NCBI RefSeq assembly: GCF_008933115.1
Contig: NZ_WBVO01000011.1
Span: 1-64,000 of the forward strand
DNA: 64,000 bases
Direction of reading: 5' to 3'
Source of the DNA: Phaeocystidibacter luteus
GTDB taxonomy: Bacteria; Bacteroidota; Bacteroidia; Flavobacteriales; Schleiferiaceae
Numbering within the stretch: the first letter of the stretch is position 1; each line of letters opens with the position of its first letter. The notes beneath the pieces are model-generated. The model searched no databases. It had not been told where the DNA came from and worked only from the letters and a program-made list of their open reading frames with translations. The position numbers and the translations under genes were made by a program. Positions 33,913-42,747 of this stretch are shown here, one piece after another.

Positions 33913-36720
33913 TTACATTTTGTCGCGAATGGCATCTGCCGTTGAATTGTCTTTCAACTCTAAGATGCCTTCCGGCTTTCCACAATAGAGGAGGTTTCCT
34001 CCATTTTCACCGCCTTCCGGCCCGAGGTCAATCAACCAATCTGCACACTTTATCACATCTGGATTGTGTTCGATGACCAAGATGCTATGTCCTTTTTCAA
34101 TAAGGGCATAGAACGAATTCAGAAGCTTGTGAATGTCTTCAAAGTGCAATCCAGTAGTTGGCTCGTCAAAAATAAAGAGCTTCTTACCCTCGCTTTGTCC
34201 TATTACTAGGAAGCTAGCTAGTTTAACACGTTGCGCCTCACCGCCAGATAATGTGCTGGATGATTGTCCGAGGTGCACGTATCCCAACCCAACTTCTTGC
34301 AATGGCTTCAGTCGATTCACGATTTTTTTCTGACCGTGTTCTTCGAAGAAGGCGATCGCATCATCTACAGTAAGTTCTAGAATATCAAAGATGTTCTTTC
34401 CTTCGAACTGAACCTCTAGAACTTCATCCTTGAAACGCTTTCCGTCGCATTGCTCACACTTCAGGTGAACATCGGCCATGAACTGCATTTCGATGGTCAC
34501 TTCACCTTCGCCTTTGCAGACATCACATCTGCCACCGTCGGTATTAAAGGAGAAATGCTTCGCCTTCAAGTTGCTCAATTGCGAAAGCTTCTGTGAAGCG
34601 TAGAGATTTCGAATCTCATCGTACGCCTTCAGGTAGGTTACAGGATTGCTTCGGCTCGATTTTCCGATCGGATTTTGATCCACGAATTCAACCCCGGAGA
34701 TTCGGCTGATATCGCCTTCAACATTCTTGTGTTTTCCAGCTTTCTCGCCATACCCTCCCAACTGCTTTTGAAGCATAGGGTAGAGAATTCTTCTGATGAG
34801 CGTTGATTTACCGGAGCCACTAACGCCTGTCACTACCGTAAAGGTGTGCAGTGGGAACTCGATATCAATATTCTTTAGGTTGTTCTCGCGAGCACCTTCG
34901 ACGACCACTTTGTATTTGGATTCTCTCCGAACCTTTGGAAGCTCAATTTCCTTGGTGCCGTTGAGATATTTGGCCGTAAGTGTATCGGATTTGAGCAGCT
35001 CTTCTAGCGACCCATTAAACTGAATCTCGCCTCCGTAGCTTCCTGCACCCGGACCAATGTCCACGATAAAGTCTGCGGCCTTCATGAATGCTTCGTCGTG
35101 TTCAACAACGATAACAGTGTTGCCTAAATCGCGTAGGTCTTGAACCACCTTTACGAGTCGGTCGGTATCGCGAGGATGCAGACCGATACTTGGTTCATCT
35201 AATATATACATGGAACCCACAAGGCTGCTTCCCATGCTTGTGGCAAGGTTGATGCGCTGAGATTCTCCACCGGATAGGGTAGAAGAGAGACGGTTTAGCG
35301 TGAGGTACCCCAACCCAACTTCGCGCAAATAATGCAGGCGATTGGTGATTTCGATGAGGAGTCGCTTTGCCACCTTTTGTTCGAACTCGGTCAGGTTCAC
35401 ATTCTCGAACCATGCATGAAGTTTATCCATCGACAGGTCGACGAGCTCCATGATGTTCTTACCGTCTACATGAACGTAGCCGGCGTCCTTTCGAAGTCGA
35501 CGTCCGTTACATTCAGGACACTTCGTTTTTCCGCGATAGCGAGAAAGCATCACGCGGTATTGAATCTTGTACGACTTGCTTTCGAGGTGTTTGAAAAACT
35601 TATTGATGCCACGGAAGTACTTGTTTCCGTTCCAGAGTTCCTCGCGTTGTTCATCGGTTAGATCGCCGTATGCTCGATGAATAGGGAAGTCGAATTTGCT
35701 GGCATTTCGCACGAGTTCGTCTTTCCATTCTTGCATTGAATCGCCTTTCCAAGCGGCAACAGCGTCTTCATATATGCTCAGCGCGTGATTCGGGATGACC
35801 AGATCTTCATCGATTCCGATTACATTGCCGAAGCCTTCGCACTTGGGGCAAGCCCCGTAGGGATTATTAAAGCTGAACAGGTGAAGTGAAGGCTCTTCGA
35901 ATTGAATGCCGTCCGCTTCAAACTTGTTGCTAAACTCTTCGACCACGTCTTTTTGGACCCAATGGATGTGGCAAACGCCGTGACCTTCGAAGAAGGCCGT
36001 TTGAATCGAGTCGGCAAGCCGAGAATCATTGTCTTCATCGTCATGGCGCACAACGGCACGGTCGATAATCAGCTCTGCGTCGAGTGGCCAGTCCTTCACG
36101 TGTTCTTCGATAAGGTCTGGTATTTCACGTGCTTCCTTATCCCACCAGATTCTGGAGAAGCCTTGTTGTACGAATACATTGAGTGCTTCTACGGCGGTTC
36201 GACCATTCGGACGAACTGGAGAGGTGATCATGAGGCGTTCGCCAGCTTCGCCGGCGTGGAGATGTTTGAGCACATCGGCCACGCTGTGTCGTTTTACTTC
36301 TTCGCCTGAAACGGGCGAAACGGTTCTACCGATTCGCGCAAAGAGGACTTTGAGATAATCGTAAATCTCGGTAGTTGTACCTACGGTTGAGCGCGGGTTT
36401 CTGGAAATTACTTTCTGCTCGATGGCGATGGCTGGAGCAAGCCCTTTGATGTCATCTACCTCTGGTTTATTGAGTCGACCAAGAAATTGTCGAGCATAAG
36501 AAGATAAACTTTCTACGTATCGGCGTTGGCCTTCGGCGTAAAGCGTGTCGAATGCCAATGAGGATTTCCCACTACCAGACACACCGGTAATCACCACAAG
36601 CTTATTGCGGGGAATGGTGAGGTCTATGTTCTTCAGGTTGTGAACTCTAGCGCCGAGAATGACGATATTTTCGTCGGTTTCAATAGGCTTAGTGGCAACG
36701 TTTGGCATCGTTTTTTCCAT
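33913..36720 (-). CDS. uvrA: Excinuclease ABC subunit A
   Basis: A 935-residue damage-recognition ATPase of nucleotide excision repair. There are two ABC modules: Walker A GVSGSGKSSLAF (N-terminal) and GVSGSGKSTLIRR (C-terminal), LSGGE signatures (LSGGESQR and LSGGEAQR), and zinc-finger cysteines in CPKCEGFG, CPECNGRR, CDVCKGEGE and CEQCDGKR. Length is normal. The ATG at 36720 is preferred over an upstream TTG at 36729. The promoter box TACCTTTG sits 6 nt before it. It ends 6 nt from the haem-binding gene stop. Confidence 0.98.
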   Translation of the reverse strand: MEKTMPNVATKPIETDENIVILGARVHNLKNIDLTIPRNKLVVITGVSGSGKSSLAFDTLYAEGQRRYVESLSSYARQFLGRLNKPEVDDIKGLAPAIAIEQKVISRNPRSTVGTTTEIYDYLKVLFARIGRTVSPVSGEEVKRHSVADVLKHLHAGEAGERLMITSPVRPNGRTAVEALNVFVQQGFSRIWWDKEAREIPDLIEEHVKDWPLDAELIIDRAVVRHDDEDNDSRLADSIQTAFFEGHGVCHIHWVQKDVVEEFSNKFEADGIQFEEPSLHLFSFNNPYGACPKCEGFGNVIGIDEDLVIPNHALSIYEDAVAAWKGDSMQEWKDELVRNASKFDFPIHRAYGDLTDEQREELWNGNKYFRGINKFFKHLESKSYKIQYRVMLSRYRGKTKCPECNGRRLRKDAGYVHVDGKNIMELVDLSMDKLHAWFENVNLTEFEQKVAKRLLIEITNRLHYLREVGLGYLTLNRLSSTLSGGESQRINLATSMGSSLVGSMYILDEPSIGLHPRDTDRLVKVVQDLRDLGNTVIVVEHDEAFMKAADFIVDIGPGAGSYGGEIQFNGSLEELLKSDTLTAKYLNGTKEIELPKVRRESKYKVVVEGARENNLKNIDIEFPLHTFTVVTGVSGSGKSTLIRRILYPMLQKQLGGYGEKAGKHKNVEGDISRISGVEFVDQNPIGKSSRSNPVTYLKAYDEIRNLYASQKLSQLSNLKAKHFSFNTDGGRCDVCKGEGEVTIEMQFMADVHLKCEQCDGKRFKDEVLEVQFEGKNIFDILELTVDDAIAFFEEHGQKKIVNRLKPLQEVGLGYVHLGQSSSTLSGGEAQRVKLASFLVIGQSEGKKLFIFDEPTTGLHFEDIHKLLNSFYALIEKGHSILVIEHNPDVIKCADWLIDLGPEGGENGGNLLYCGKPEGILELKDNSTADAIRDKM

Positions 36721-36726
36721 GACTGG

Positions 36727-36734
36727 CAAAGGTA
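36727..36734 (-). promoter_or_regulatory. -7 promoter element of uvrA
   Basis: TACCTTTG on the minus strand ends 6 nt before the uvrA ATG, so the transcript should be nearly leaderless. No -33 TTTG is found at the expected spacing. Confidence 0.5.
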
Positions 36735-36806
36735 CTATTTAATGCTTGAGGAGCCTATCTTGTTCATCTCATTTTGAAGAAAATTGGCCTTGTAGGAAAC
36801 TTCACA

Positions 36807-36839
36807 TTTGCATTGTTAGAAATAAATCAGTTACATTTG
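36807..36839 (+). promoter_or_regulatory. Consensus Bacteroidota promoter of the ECF sigma gene
   Basis: TTTG (36807-36810), a 21-nt spacer, and TACATTTG (36832-36839) match the primary Bacteroidota sigma factor consensus exactly. The predicted start near 36845 leaves a leader of about 100 nt before the sigma gene. Confidence 0.75.
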
Positions 36840-36947
36840 GAATATCACAGTGCTCGAATAAGTCGACACTAAACCTATAAATACACGAATTCTATAGCAA
36901 CACGTCTACCCGTTTAATTCAGGATTTAGGAACCAATTCAGACGGAT

Positions 36948-37535
36948 ATGGATATGTTGCAATGGAAGGACTCCGACCTAGTGAAGGAGTACATGAAAGG
37001 GCGTGAGTCGTGTTTAGAGATTCTTATCAATCGCCACCAATCAAGAGTTTATTCATACATCATCAGCAAGATTCGCGACGAGGATTTAGCTAATGACGTA
37101 TTTCAAGACACCTTTGTGAAGGTTATCAATACGCTTCGAGCGGGGAGATACAACGAGGAGGGAAAGTTTTTGCCATGGGTGATGCGAATTGCGCACAACT
37201 TGGTGATAGATCACTTCAGGAAGGCGAAGCGAATGCCGACCATCTCACCGAAGGATGACTTCGATATTTTCGACATCATTAAGGATGGGTCTCCGACTCA
37301 GGAGGTGAATATGATTCAGGAACAAATTGAATCAGATTTGCTGAAACTGGTAGAGCATTTGCCAGAGGAACAAAAGGAAGTACTTCGACTCAGAATCTAT
37401 TCTAAGTTGAGCTTCAAAGAAATTGCAGATCAAACGGATGTGAGCATAAACACTGCGCTTGGAAGAATGCGTTATGCGCTTATGAACCTCCGCAAATTGA
37501 TCGAGAAGAACGGTGTTAGTTTGACGATAGACTAA
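36948..37535 (+). CDS. RNA polymerase sigma-70 family (ECF) sigma factor
   Basis: A 195-residue ECF-group sigma factor. Region 2 is DLANDVFQDTFVKVI and LPWVMRIAHNLVIDHFRKAKRMP; region 4 is LPEEQKEVLRLRIYSKLSFKEIAD with a helix-turn-helix (VSINTALGRMRYAL). This type is widespread in Flavobacteriia and has no adjacent classical anti-sigma factor; instead a 48-residue ORF follows 68 nt later. It is expressed from a consensus housekeeping promoter, so it is probably made constitutively. Target genes are unknown. Confidence 0.95.
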   Translation: MDMLQWKDSDLVKEYMKGRESCLEILINRHQSRVYSYIISKIRDEDLANDVFQDTFVKVINTLRAGRYNEEGKFLPWVMRIAHNLVIDHFRKAKRMPTISPKDDFDIFDIIKDGSPTQEVNMIQEQIESDLLKLVEHLPEEQKEVLRLRIYSKLSFKEIADQTDVSINTALGRMRYALMNLRKLIEKNGVSLTID

Positions 37536-37603
37536 AATTTTTCACATCTATACAATACGCGTATAGGTGTCGCGTTCTTAGGGTGTTAATCAACTTCTTG
37601 CCT

Positions 37604-37750
37604 ATGCATGATATTACACCTAGCGAACGTAAAGCAAACGGAAAAATGAAGAATGCACCGCAACATTGCATTGACTTTCTTCTTCAGTACTCCAAAAGCT
37701 TACACACCGACAAATTGAATAACCGCGACATGTTCATTCACTTGAACTAA
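37604..37750 (+). CDS. Small ORF downstream of the sigma gene
   Basis: A 48-codon frame, ATG at 37604 to TAA at 37750, followed at once by a terminator. The product is basic in its first half and has a HCIDFLLQYSKSLHT helix, a pattern I associate with short proteins trailing sigma factors in Flavobacteriales. Its position in the sigma transcript suggests a regulator of the sigma factor, but this is inference. No membrane segment or cysteine pair. Confidence 0.6.
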   Translation: MHDITPSERKANGKMKNAPQHCIDFLLQYSKSLHTDKLNNRDMFIHLN

Positions 37751-37772
37751 GCCGGTTCCGAAATCAAAAACC

Positions 37773-37807
37773 AGCCCTCATGTCTGAAAGGATGTGGGGG
37801 CTTTTTT
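37773..37807 (+). terminator. Terminator of the sigma/small-ORF transcript
   Basis: AGCCC (37773-37777) pairs with GGGCT (37798-37802), extended by CAT/ATG across a small bulge, and is followed by a run of six T. It lies 23 nt after the small ORF. Confidence 0.75.
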
Positions 37808-37840
37808 GTGGGGTGGAGGTGAGAGGCTGGAGGCGTGATA

Positions 37841-37876
37841 GGTTTCTCGCAAAATCGCAAAAAGCAAAAACGCAAG
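37841..37876 (+). repeat. A-rich interspersed repeat, copy A
   Basis: A diverged copy of the 40-nt repeat (core CTCGCAAAAnCGCAAAAAGC), same orientation as copy B at 37937. It lies in the non-coding stretch upstream of the GxxExxY gene, together with copy B. Confidence 0.75.
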
Positions 37877-37936
37877 GTTGAAATGAATAGGAGTGGAAAC
37901 AAAAGATGGAGGAGGTGCGTGGCGGAAACAGGTGAT

Positions 37937-37976
37937 GTGGTTCTCGCAAAAGCGCAAAAAGCAAAACCGCAAAAAT
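37937..37976 (+). repeat. 40-nt repeat, copy B (perfect inverted partner of copy C)
   Basis: All 40 bases are the exact reverse complement of 38604-38643. The core has a CGCAAAA-type rhythm. It lies 145 nt upstream of the GxxExxY gene. The rest of 37751-38121 holds copy A and no credible gene. Confidence 0.9.
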
Positions 37977-38121
37977 CAGATTTGAGTAAGCTCGAGAAGA
38001 AGGATCGTAGAGAATACAGAAGTTCAGTTCTTGCTTGGTGAGAATATAAAATCAATTAATGGACAGAAGAAAGAGTGATGAGATTCGGGAGATAAAGATT
38101 TAAAGTCTTTAGGTTCGCTAA

Positions 38122-38514
38122 ATGAGTGAAAACAGAGAAAACGTTCTTGCAAAGTCGGTTGTGCAGACGGCATATGAAATCCATTCCGAGCTTGGTCCTG
38201 GATTGTATGAGTCGGTTTACGAAAGGATATTAAGTTGTGAGTTGGAATTAAGGGGCTTGTCAGTCGCACGTCAGGTTGAAATCCCTGTGGAGTGGAAAGG
38301 AATTAGTATCGATCATGCTTTTCGTGCCGACTTAATCGTGGAGAACAAGCTAATCTTGGAGCTTAAATCATGTGATAAACTAGAGGCTATTTATCACAAA
38401 CAGTTGTTGACATATCTTAAGTTGACGGGATATAGACTAGGATTGTTGATCAACTTCAATGAGCGAAACATCGGTCGAGGAGTAAAACGCATTGTGAACA
38501 ATCTACCCGACTAA
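38122..38514 (+). CDS. GxxExxY protein (PD-(D/E)XK-like)
   Basis: A 130-residue protein of the GxxExxY family, named for GLYESVY (Gly27, Glu30, Tyr33). It has a PD-(D/E)XK nuclease-like core: Asp70 in FRADLIVE and Glu80-Leu-Lys82 in LILELKS. Biochemical function is not established. The gene is bracketed by members of one interspersed repeat family, direct on the left and inverted on the right, including a perfect 40-nt pair, which is an unusual context and suggests the gene and repeats travel or act together. It has no operon partner. Confidence 0.9.
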   Translation: MSENRENVLAKSVVQTAYEIHSELGPGLYESVYERILSCELELRGLSVARQVEIPVEWKGISIDHAFRADLIVENKLILELKSCDKLEAIYHKQLLTYLKLTGYRLGLLINFNERNIGRGVKRIVNNLPD

Positions 38515-38603
38515 GATAGCCAAGATTTATACGTGCATTTTCGCGATCCGTCAGGATGCTTAGCCTTTGAGCTTCGCGTTTATAGTAGCGCCAACCCTTA
38601 ATA

Positions 38604-38643
38604 ATTTTTGCGGTTTTGCTTTTTGCGCTTTTGCGAGAACCAC
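38604..38643 (-). repeat. 40-nt repeat, copy C (inverted)
   Basis: The exact reverse complement of 37937-37976, placed 90 nt after the GxxExxY stop. The two copies could pair into a long hairpin enclosing the gene. Confidence 0.9.
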
Positions 38644-38671
38644 GCGACACCATTCACCTCTAGCTGATTTT

Positions 38672-38720
38672 GAATTGCGATTTTGCTTTTTGCGATTTTG
38701 CGTGAACCACATCACGTATA
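38672..38720 (-). repeat. Interspersed repeat, copy D (inverted, diverged)
   Basis: Shares GATTTTGCTTTTTGCGATTT and the GTGAACCAC end with copies C and A, in the same inverted orientation as copy C, 29 nt further on. Confidence 0.75.
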
Positions 38721-38740
38721 TCCCCAACACTCATCAAACT

Positions 38741-38790
38741 CGCGTTTTTGCAGCCTGACCGAACACCCGCGCGTGAACCACACCACGCTC
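38741..38790 (-). repeat. Degenerate repeat, copy E
   Basis: Retains a CGCGTTTTTGCAGCC piece and a second GCGTGAACCACACCACG end, like copy D. It ends just before the recQ stop. No gene occupies 38515-38798. Confidence 0.5.
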
Positions 38791-38798
38791 ATCCGCCC

Positions 38799-40973
38799 CT
38801 AATTCGCCACCTCACTCAAAAACTTCAGCCTTATCAACCTCAGCTCCTCCTCACTGTAGTCCCCATCGAATTCTTCATACGCTTCGGTAATCTTTCCTTC
38901 CTCCGATTCATCCATGAAGTACTCGTAGATTTCCTCAATCGAATCTTCATCTAAGATGTCCTCCAAGTAGTAGTCGATGTTGAGCTTCGTACCCGAGAAT
39001 ACAATCATTTCCATTTCCTTCAGAAGATCGTCCATCGACAAACCCTTCGCACTCGCGATGTCGTCTAACGGCAATTTTCTATCGGTGCTCTGAATAAGGT
39101 ATACCTTCAACTGACTCTTATTCGCCAAGGATTTCACCACCATGTCCATCGGTCGATTGATGTCGTTTTCCTCCACGTAGTTCTGAATCAATTCAATAAA
39201 GGGTTTTCCAAACTTGATAGCCTTCCCTTCACCAACACCGCTGATGTTCTTCATCTCCTCGATGCTCGTAGGGTAGTGTGTGGCCATTTCGTTCAAGGAT
39301 GGCTCCATGAATACGGCATACGGAGGTACACCTTTCTGTTTGGCAACCTTTCGGGTAAGGTCTTTCAACATACCAAAGAGCTTGTCGTCTAACGCAACAG
39401 TCTGAGCGCCGCCACCTCCCGATGGATCTTCGTACTCTCGCTCCTCTGGCATCATGAACTCTCCAGGATTCTCAATAAAGGATAATCCCTTCACGCTCAA
39501 ACGCAACACACCGTAAAGTTCGATTTCACGATCCATGTAGCCCTGTACCACAGCTTGTCGAATCAAGTTGTGCCAGAAGCGTTCGTCGTGGTTCAAACCT
39601 TGCTTCCACTGAGGAAGCGTTTCCGCATTGTGGTTCTTCAATAGTGCGGTCAAGTTTCCTATTAAGATGTTGACGATTTGCTGCGCCTTGAATTTTTGGT
39701 TCGCACTCTTAACGGCCTCCAAAGCAAGTTTTAGCTCCTTACTCGCATCGTGCAATGTTTGTGGATGTCGACAATTATCACACATCCCACAGTTGTCGGG
39801 CTCGTAGACCTCACCGAAGTAGTAGAGTAGATATCGACGTCGACACATGCTGGTCTCCGCATAGCTCATGGCTTCTTGCAAGAGCTGTTTGCCGATTTCT
39901 TGCTCGGCTACCGGCTTTTTGGCAAGGAACTTCTCAAGCTTTTCAATGTCTTTGTAATGATAGAAGGTCACCAGGTTTCCTTCACCTCCGTCTCGTCCTG
40001 CTCGTCCAGTTTCTTGGTAGTAAGATTCGAGAGATTTTGGCATGTCGTGATGGATCACAAATCGCACGTCGGGCTTGTCAATCCCCATCCCGAAGGCGAT
40101 GGTCGCAACAATAACATCTGTATCCTCCGATAGAAATGCATCCTGATGCTTTACGCGAGTACCAGCATCCAAGCCAGCGTGGTAGGGCAACGCCTTGATG
40201 CCATTTACTTGAAGCTGCTGGGCAAGGTCTTCTACCTTTTGTCGAGATAAGCAGTAAATGATCGAGCTCTTTCCCTTGTTTTCGAGTAGTAGCTTGATGA
40301 TTTGCTTTTCCACATCGCTTTTTGGACGAATCTCGTAGTAGAGGTTATCCCGGTTAAACGAAGATTTGAACACGCGAGCGTTTTCGATGCCCAGTGTCTT
40401 CATAATATCGCTCTGCACTTTTGGGGTAGCGGTAGCGGTAAGGGCGATGATTGGCTTTCGACCAATATTTTCGATTGCAGAACGGAGGTTGCGGTATTCG
40501 GGTCGGAAATCGTGACCCCATTCTGAAATACAGTGGGCTTCATCGATTGCGAAGAATGAAATCTTCAAGTTTCGAAGGAGCTCAATATTTTCTTCTTTGT
40601 TGAGGGATTCGGGTGCCACGTACAGCAATTGGGTTACCCCGTTGGCGAGGTCTTCCTTTACCTGGAGAATTTCCTTTTTGGTGAGTGAAGAGTTCAGTAC
40701 ATGGGCCACGCCATCTCGCTGGGAGAATCCGCGCATGGCGTCTACCTGGTTCTTCATGAGTGCAATGAGCGGGGAGACGACAATCGCAGTTCCTTCGGTC
40801 ATCATTGCGGGTAGTTGATAGCAAAGTGACTTTCCGCCACCTGTGGGCATGATTACGAAAGTATCTTCACCTGCAAGCAGATGTTTGATGATCTCCTCTT
40901 GCTCTCCCTTAAAGGTGCTGAACCCAAAGAATTTCTTCAGTTCGGCACTTGGATTAATTCCTGCTTCGGCCAT
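38799..40973 (-). CDS. recQ: ATP-dependent DNA helicase RecQ
   Basis: A 724-residue 3'-5' superfamily 2 helicase. Walker A is MPTGGGKSLCYQLP, motif II is DEAHCISEWGHDFRPEY, and motif VI is QETGRAGRDGG. A zinc-binding domain (CRRRYLLYYFGE, CGMCDNC) and winged helix follow, then an HRDC domain (about 530-605) and an acidic, helical C-terminal extension (about 620-724) typical of Bacteroidota RecQ. It acts in recombination and stalled-fork repair. The ATG at 40973 gives MAEAGINPSAEL. No close operon partner. Confidence 0.97.
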   Translation of the reverse strand: MAEAGINPSAELKKFFGFSTFKGEQEEIIKHLLAGEDTFVIMPTGGGKSLCYQLPAMMTEGTAIVVSPLIALMKNQVDAMRGFSQRDGVAHVLNSSLTKKEILQVKEDLANGVTQLLYVAPESLNKEENIELLRNLKISFFAIDEAHCISEWGHDFRPEYRNLRSAIENIGRKPIIALTATATPKVQSDIMKTLGIENARVFKSSFNRDNLYYEIRPKSDVEKQIIKLLLENKGKSSIIYCLSRQKVEDLAQQLQVNGIKALPYHAGLDAGTRVKHQDAFLSEDTDVIVATIAFGMGIDKPDVRFVIHHDMPKSLESYYQETGRAGRDGGEGNLVTFYHYKDIEKLEKFLAKKPVAEQEIGKQLLQEAMSYAETSMCRRRYLLYYFGEVYEPDNCGMCDNCRHPQTLHDASKELKLALEAVKSANQKFKAQQIVNILIGNLTALLKNHNAETLPQWKQGLNHDERFWHNLIRQAVVQGYMDREIELYGVLRLSVKGLSFIENPGEFMMPEEREYEDPSGGGGAQTVALDDKLFGMLKDLTRKVAKQKGVPPYAVFMEPSLNEMATHYPTSIEEMKNISGVGEGKAIKFGKPFIELIQNYVEENDINRPMDMVVKSLANKSQLKVYLIQSTDRKLPLDDIASAKGLSMDDLLKEMEMIVFSGTKLNIDYYLEDILDEDSIEEIYEYFMDESEEGKITEAYEEFDGDYSEEELRLIRLKFLSEVAN

Positions 40974-41115
40974 AGTTCTCAGTTCACTACGGTGCTTAGA
41001 TGTATAATATCAATAATGTACGAAATTCCATACGGAAATTCGCAAGGAGGATTCACAAACCCAAAAAGTTAGATAGGAAAGTCTCTCGTCATGCAAATTT
41101 ACAGACCTTTGCGGT

Positions 41116-41146
41116 TTTGAAGAAATAAATAGCAAGGGTAGCTTTG
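41116..41146 (+). promoter_or_regulatory. Consensus promoter of tatC-lptB
   Basis: TTTG (41116-41119), a 19-nt spacer, and TAGCTTTG (41139-41146) fit the Bacteroidota consensus at both boxes. The tatC ATG follows 9 nt later. Confidence 0.75.
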
Positions 41147-41155
41147 CTTCCTCAT

Positions 41156-41974
41156 ATGGCAAAAACCAAAAAGGATCCGAATGCAATGAGTTTCCTCGAC
41201 CACCTCGAGGAGCTGCGCTGGCACCTGTTGCGCGCTACCATTGCCATTCTCGTTGGCGCAGTTGTGGCTTTTATCTGGACAGACATCCTGTTTGACGTCA
41301 TTCTTTTTGGTCCAAAATCACCCGATTTCATCACATATCAAGGCATTTGCTGGTTGTCAACACAACTTGGGGGTGACACTTTCTGCTTCACCGAAATGCC
41401 TTTTGAGATCATCAATACCGACATGGCCGGGCAGTTCAGCATGCACATGTGGGCAAGTATTGTGGCGGGAATCATTATCGCTTTTCCCTATATCATTTGG
41501 GAGATGTGGCGGTTCATCAAGCCAGGCCTACACAGCAACGAGAAGAAGAATGGCGGTTCAACCATCTTGATTACCGCGCTATTGTTCTTGCTTGGTGTAG
41601 GCTTTGGATATTACGTGATTTCGCCATTGAGCGTGCAGTTTTTCGGCACGTATACAGTGAGTTCAGACGTTGAGAACACGATCCGTTTAGGTTCGTATGT
41701 TTCCCTCGTCACCACCATCACCTTAGCAACTGGGCTGCTCTTCGAGCTTCCCGTTATCGTTTACTTCTTGAGTTCGCTCGGAATCCTCACTCCGGATTGG
41801 ATGAGAAAATATCGACGTCATGCCATCGTTGTAGTGTTGGTCTTCGCGGCCGTTATTACTCCGCCAGACCCAATGAGTCAGGTGCTCGTAGCTATCCCAA
41901 TTATGATTCTTTACCAGATTTCGATTTCTGTATCTTCACGGGTGCTACGCCGAAGAAATGCTAAGACCGCATGA
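41156..41974 (+). CDS. tatC: Sec-independent protein translocase subunit TatC
   Basis: A 272-residue polytopic membrane protein with six helices that binds twin-arginine signal peptides and forms the Tat translocon with Tat[19 protein letters not shown] is the conserved N-terminal motif with the functional Glu, and [16 protein letters not shown] is the second signature. No tatA gene is in the window. The ATG at 41156 is chosen; an in-frame TTG 12 nt upstream is unlikely. Its stop overlaps the lptB start (ATGA). Confidence 0.96.
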   Translation: MAKTKKDPNAMSFLDHLEELRWHLLRATIAILVGAVVAFIWTDILFDVILFGPKSPDFITYQGICWLSTQLGGDTFCFTEMPFEIINTDMAGQFSMHMWASIVAGIIIAFPYIIWEMWRFIKPGLHSNEKKNGGSTILITALLFLLGVGFGYYVISPLSVQFFGTYTVSSDVENTIRLGSYVSLVTTITLATGLLFELPVIVYFLSSLGILTPDWMRKYRRHAIVVVLVFAAVITPPDPMSQVLVAIPIMILYQISISVSSRVLRRRNAKTA

Positions 41975-42747
41975 AACTATCAGCGAATAACATCGTAAAG
42001 AGATACCGTTCCAGAACCGTCGTCAAAGGAGTTTCCTTTGAAGTGGAGCAGGGAGAAATCGTTGGACTTTTAGGTCCGAACGGTGCCGGCAAAACAACGT
42101 CGTTCTACATGGTTGTTGGCCTCGTGAAACCGAACGAGGGTGAAGTGAATATCGACGGTGTAGATATCACCCATGACCCTATGTACAAGCGCGCTCAGAA
42201 GGGTGTGGGTTATCTCGCTCAAGAGGCTTCCGTTTTTCGCAAGATGACCGTGGAAGATAACATCATGGCGGTTTTGCAAATGACGAAGTATTCCAAGAAG
42301 GAACGAAAGGAACGTCTCGAATCTCTGCTCGATGAATTTGGTCTCCAGCACATTCGCAAGAATCGCGGTGACCTGCTCTCAGGTGGTGAGCGAAGAAGAA
42401 CGGAAATTGCTCGCGCGTTGGCGACTGATCCAAAATTTATTTTGCTAGATGAACCCTTCGCTGGAGTAGACCCCATCGCAGTAGAAGATATTCAGAGTAT
42501 CGTTTTCCAGTTGAAGAAGCGCAACATCGGCATTCTTATTACCGACCACAACGTGCAGGAGACTTTGGCCATTACCGACCGCACGTATTTGATGTTCGAA
42601 GGAAGAATCTTGAAGAGCGGTTCAGCTGAAGAATTGGCTTCGGATGAGCAGGTTCGACGCGTGTATCTAGGTCAGAATTTTGAGCTTCGAAAGCCCAAGA
42701 AGCAAGAGCCTACGGCTGATGAGTTGCGCGAGTTAGGCGATCGTTAA
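41971..42747 (+). CDS. lptB: LPS export ABC transporter ATP-binding protein LptB
   Basis: A 258-residue ATPase powering lipopolysaccharide extraction from the inner membrane with LptF/G. Walker A is [10 protein letters not shown], the signature [16 protein letters not shown], and Walker [14 protein letters not shown]; the [21 protein letters not shown]-loop region is characteristic of LptB. A C-terminal tail of about 20 charged residues extends into the last 38 nt, which overlap the convergent tsaC gene. Coupled to tatC by a 4-nt overlap. Confidence 0.96.
   Translation: MKLSANNIVKRYRSRTVVKGVSFEVEQGEIVGLLGPNGAGKTTSFYMVVGLVKPNEGEVNIDGVDITHDPMYKRAQKGVGYLAQEASVFRKMTVEDNIMAVLQMTKYSKKERKERLESLLDEFGLQHIRKNRGDLLSGGERRRTEIARALATDPKFILLDEPFAGVDPIAVEDIQSIVFQLKKRNIGILITDHNVQETLAITDRTYLMFEGRILKSGSAEELASDEQVRRVYLGQNFELRKPKKQEPTADELRELGDR

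Noticed and set aside
37747-38055. Overlapping short frames upstream of the GxxExxY gene giving FCGFAFCAFAR-like peptides
   Set aside because: They come from translating the A-rich repeats; the same peptide arises at 38567 from the inverted copies, so it reflects the DNA repeat, not a gene.
37841-38790. Insertion sequence around the GxxExxY gene
   Set aside because: No transposase signature, and the repeats are multiple and graded rather than a single terminal pair; no target-site duplication seen.
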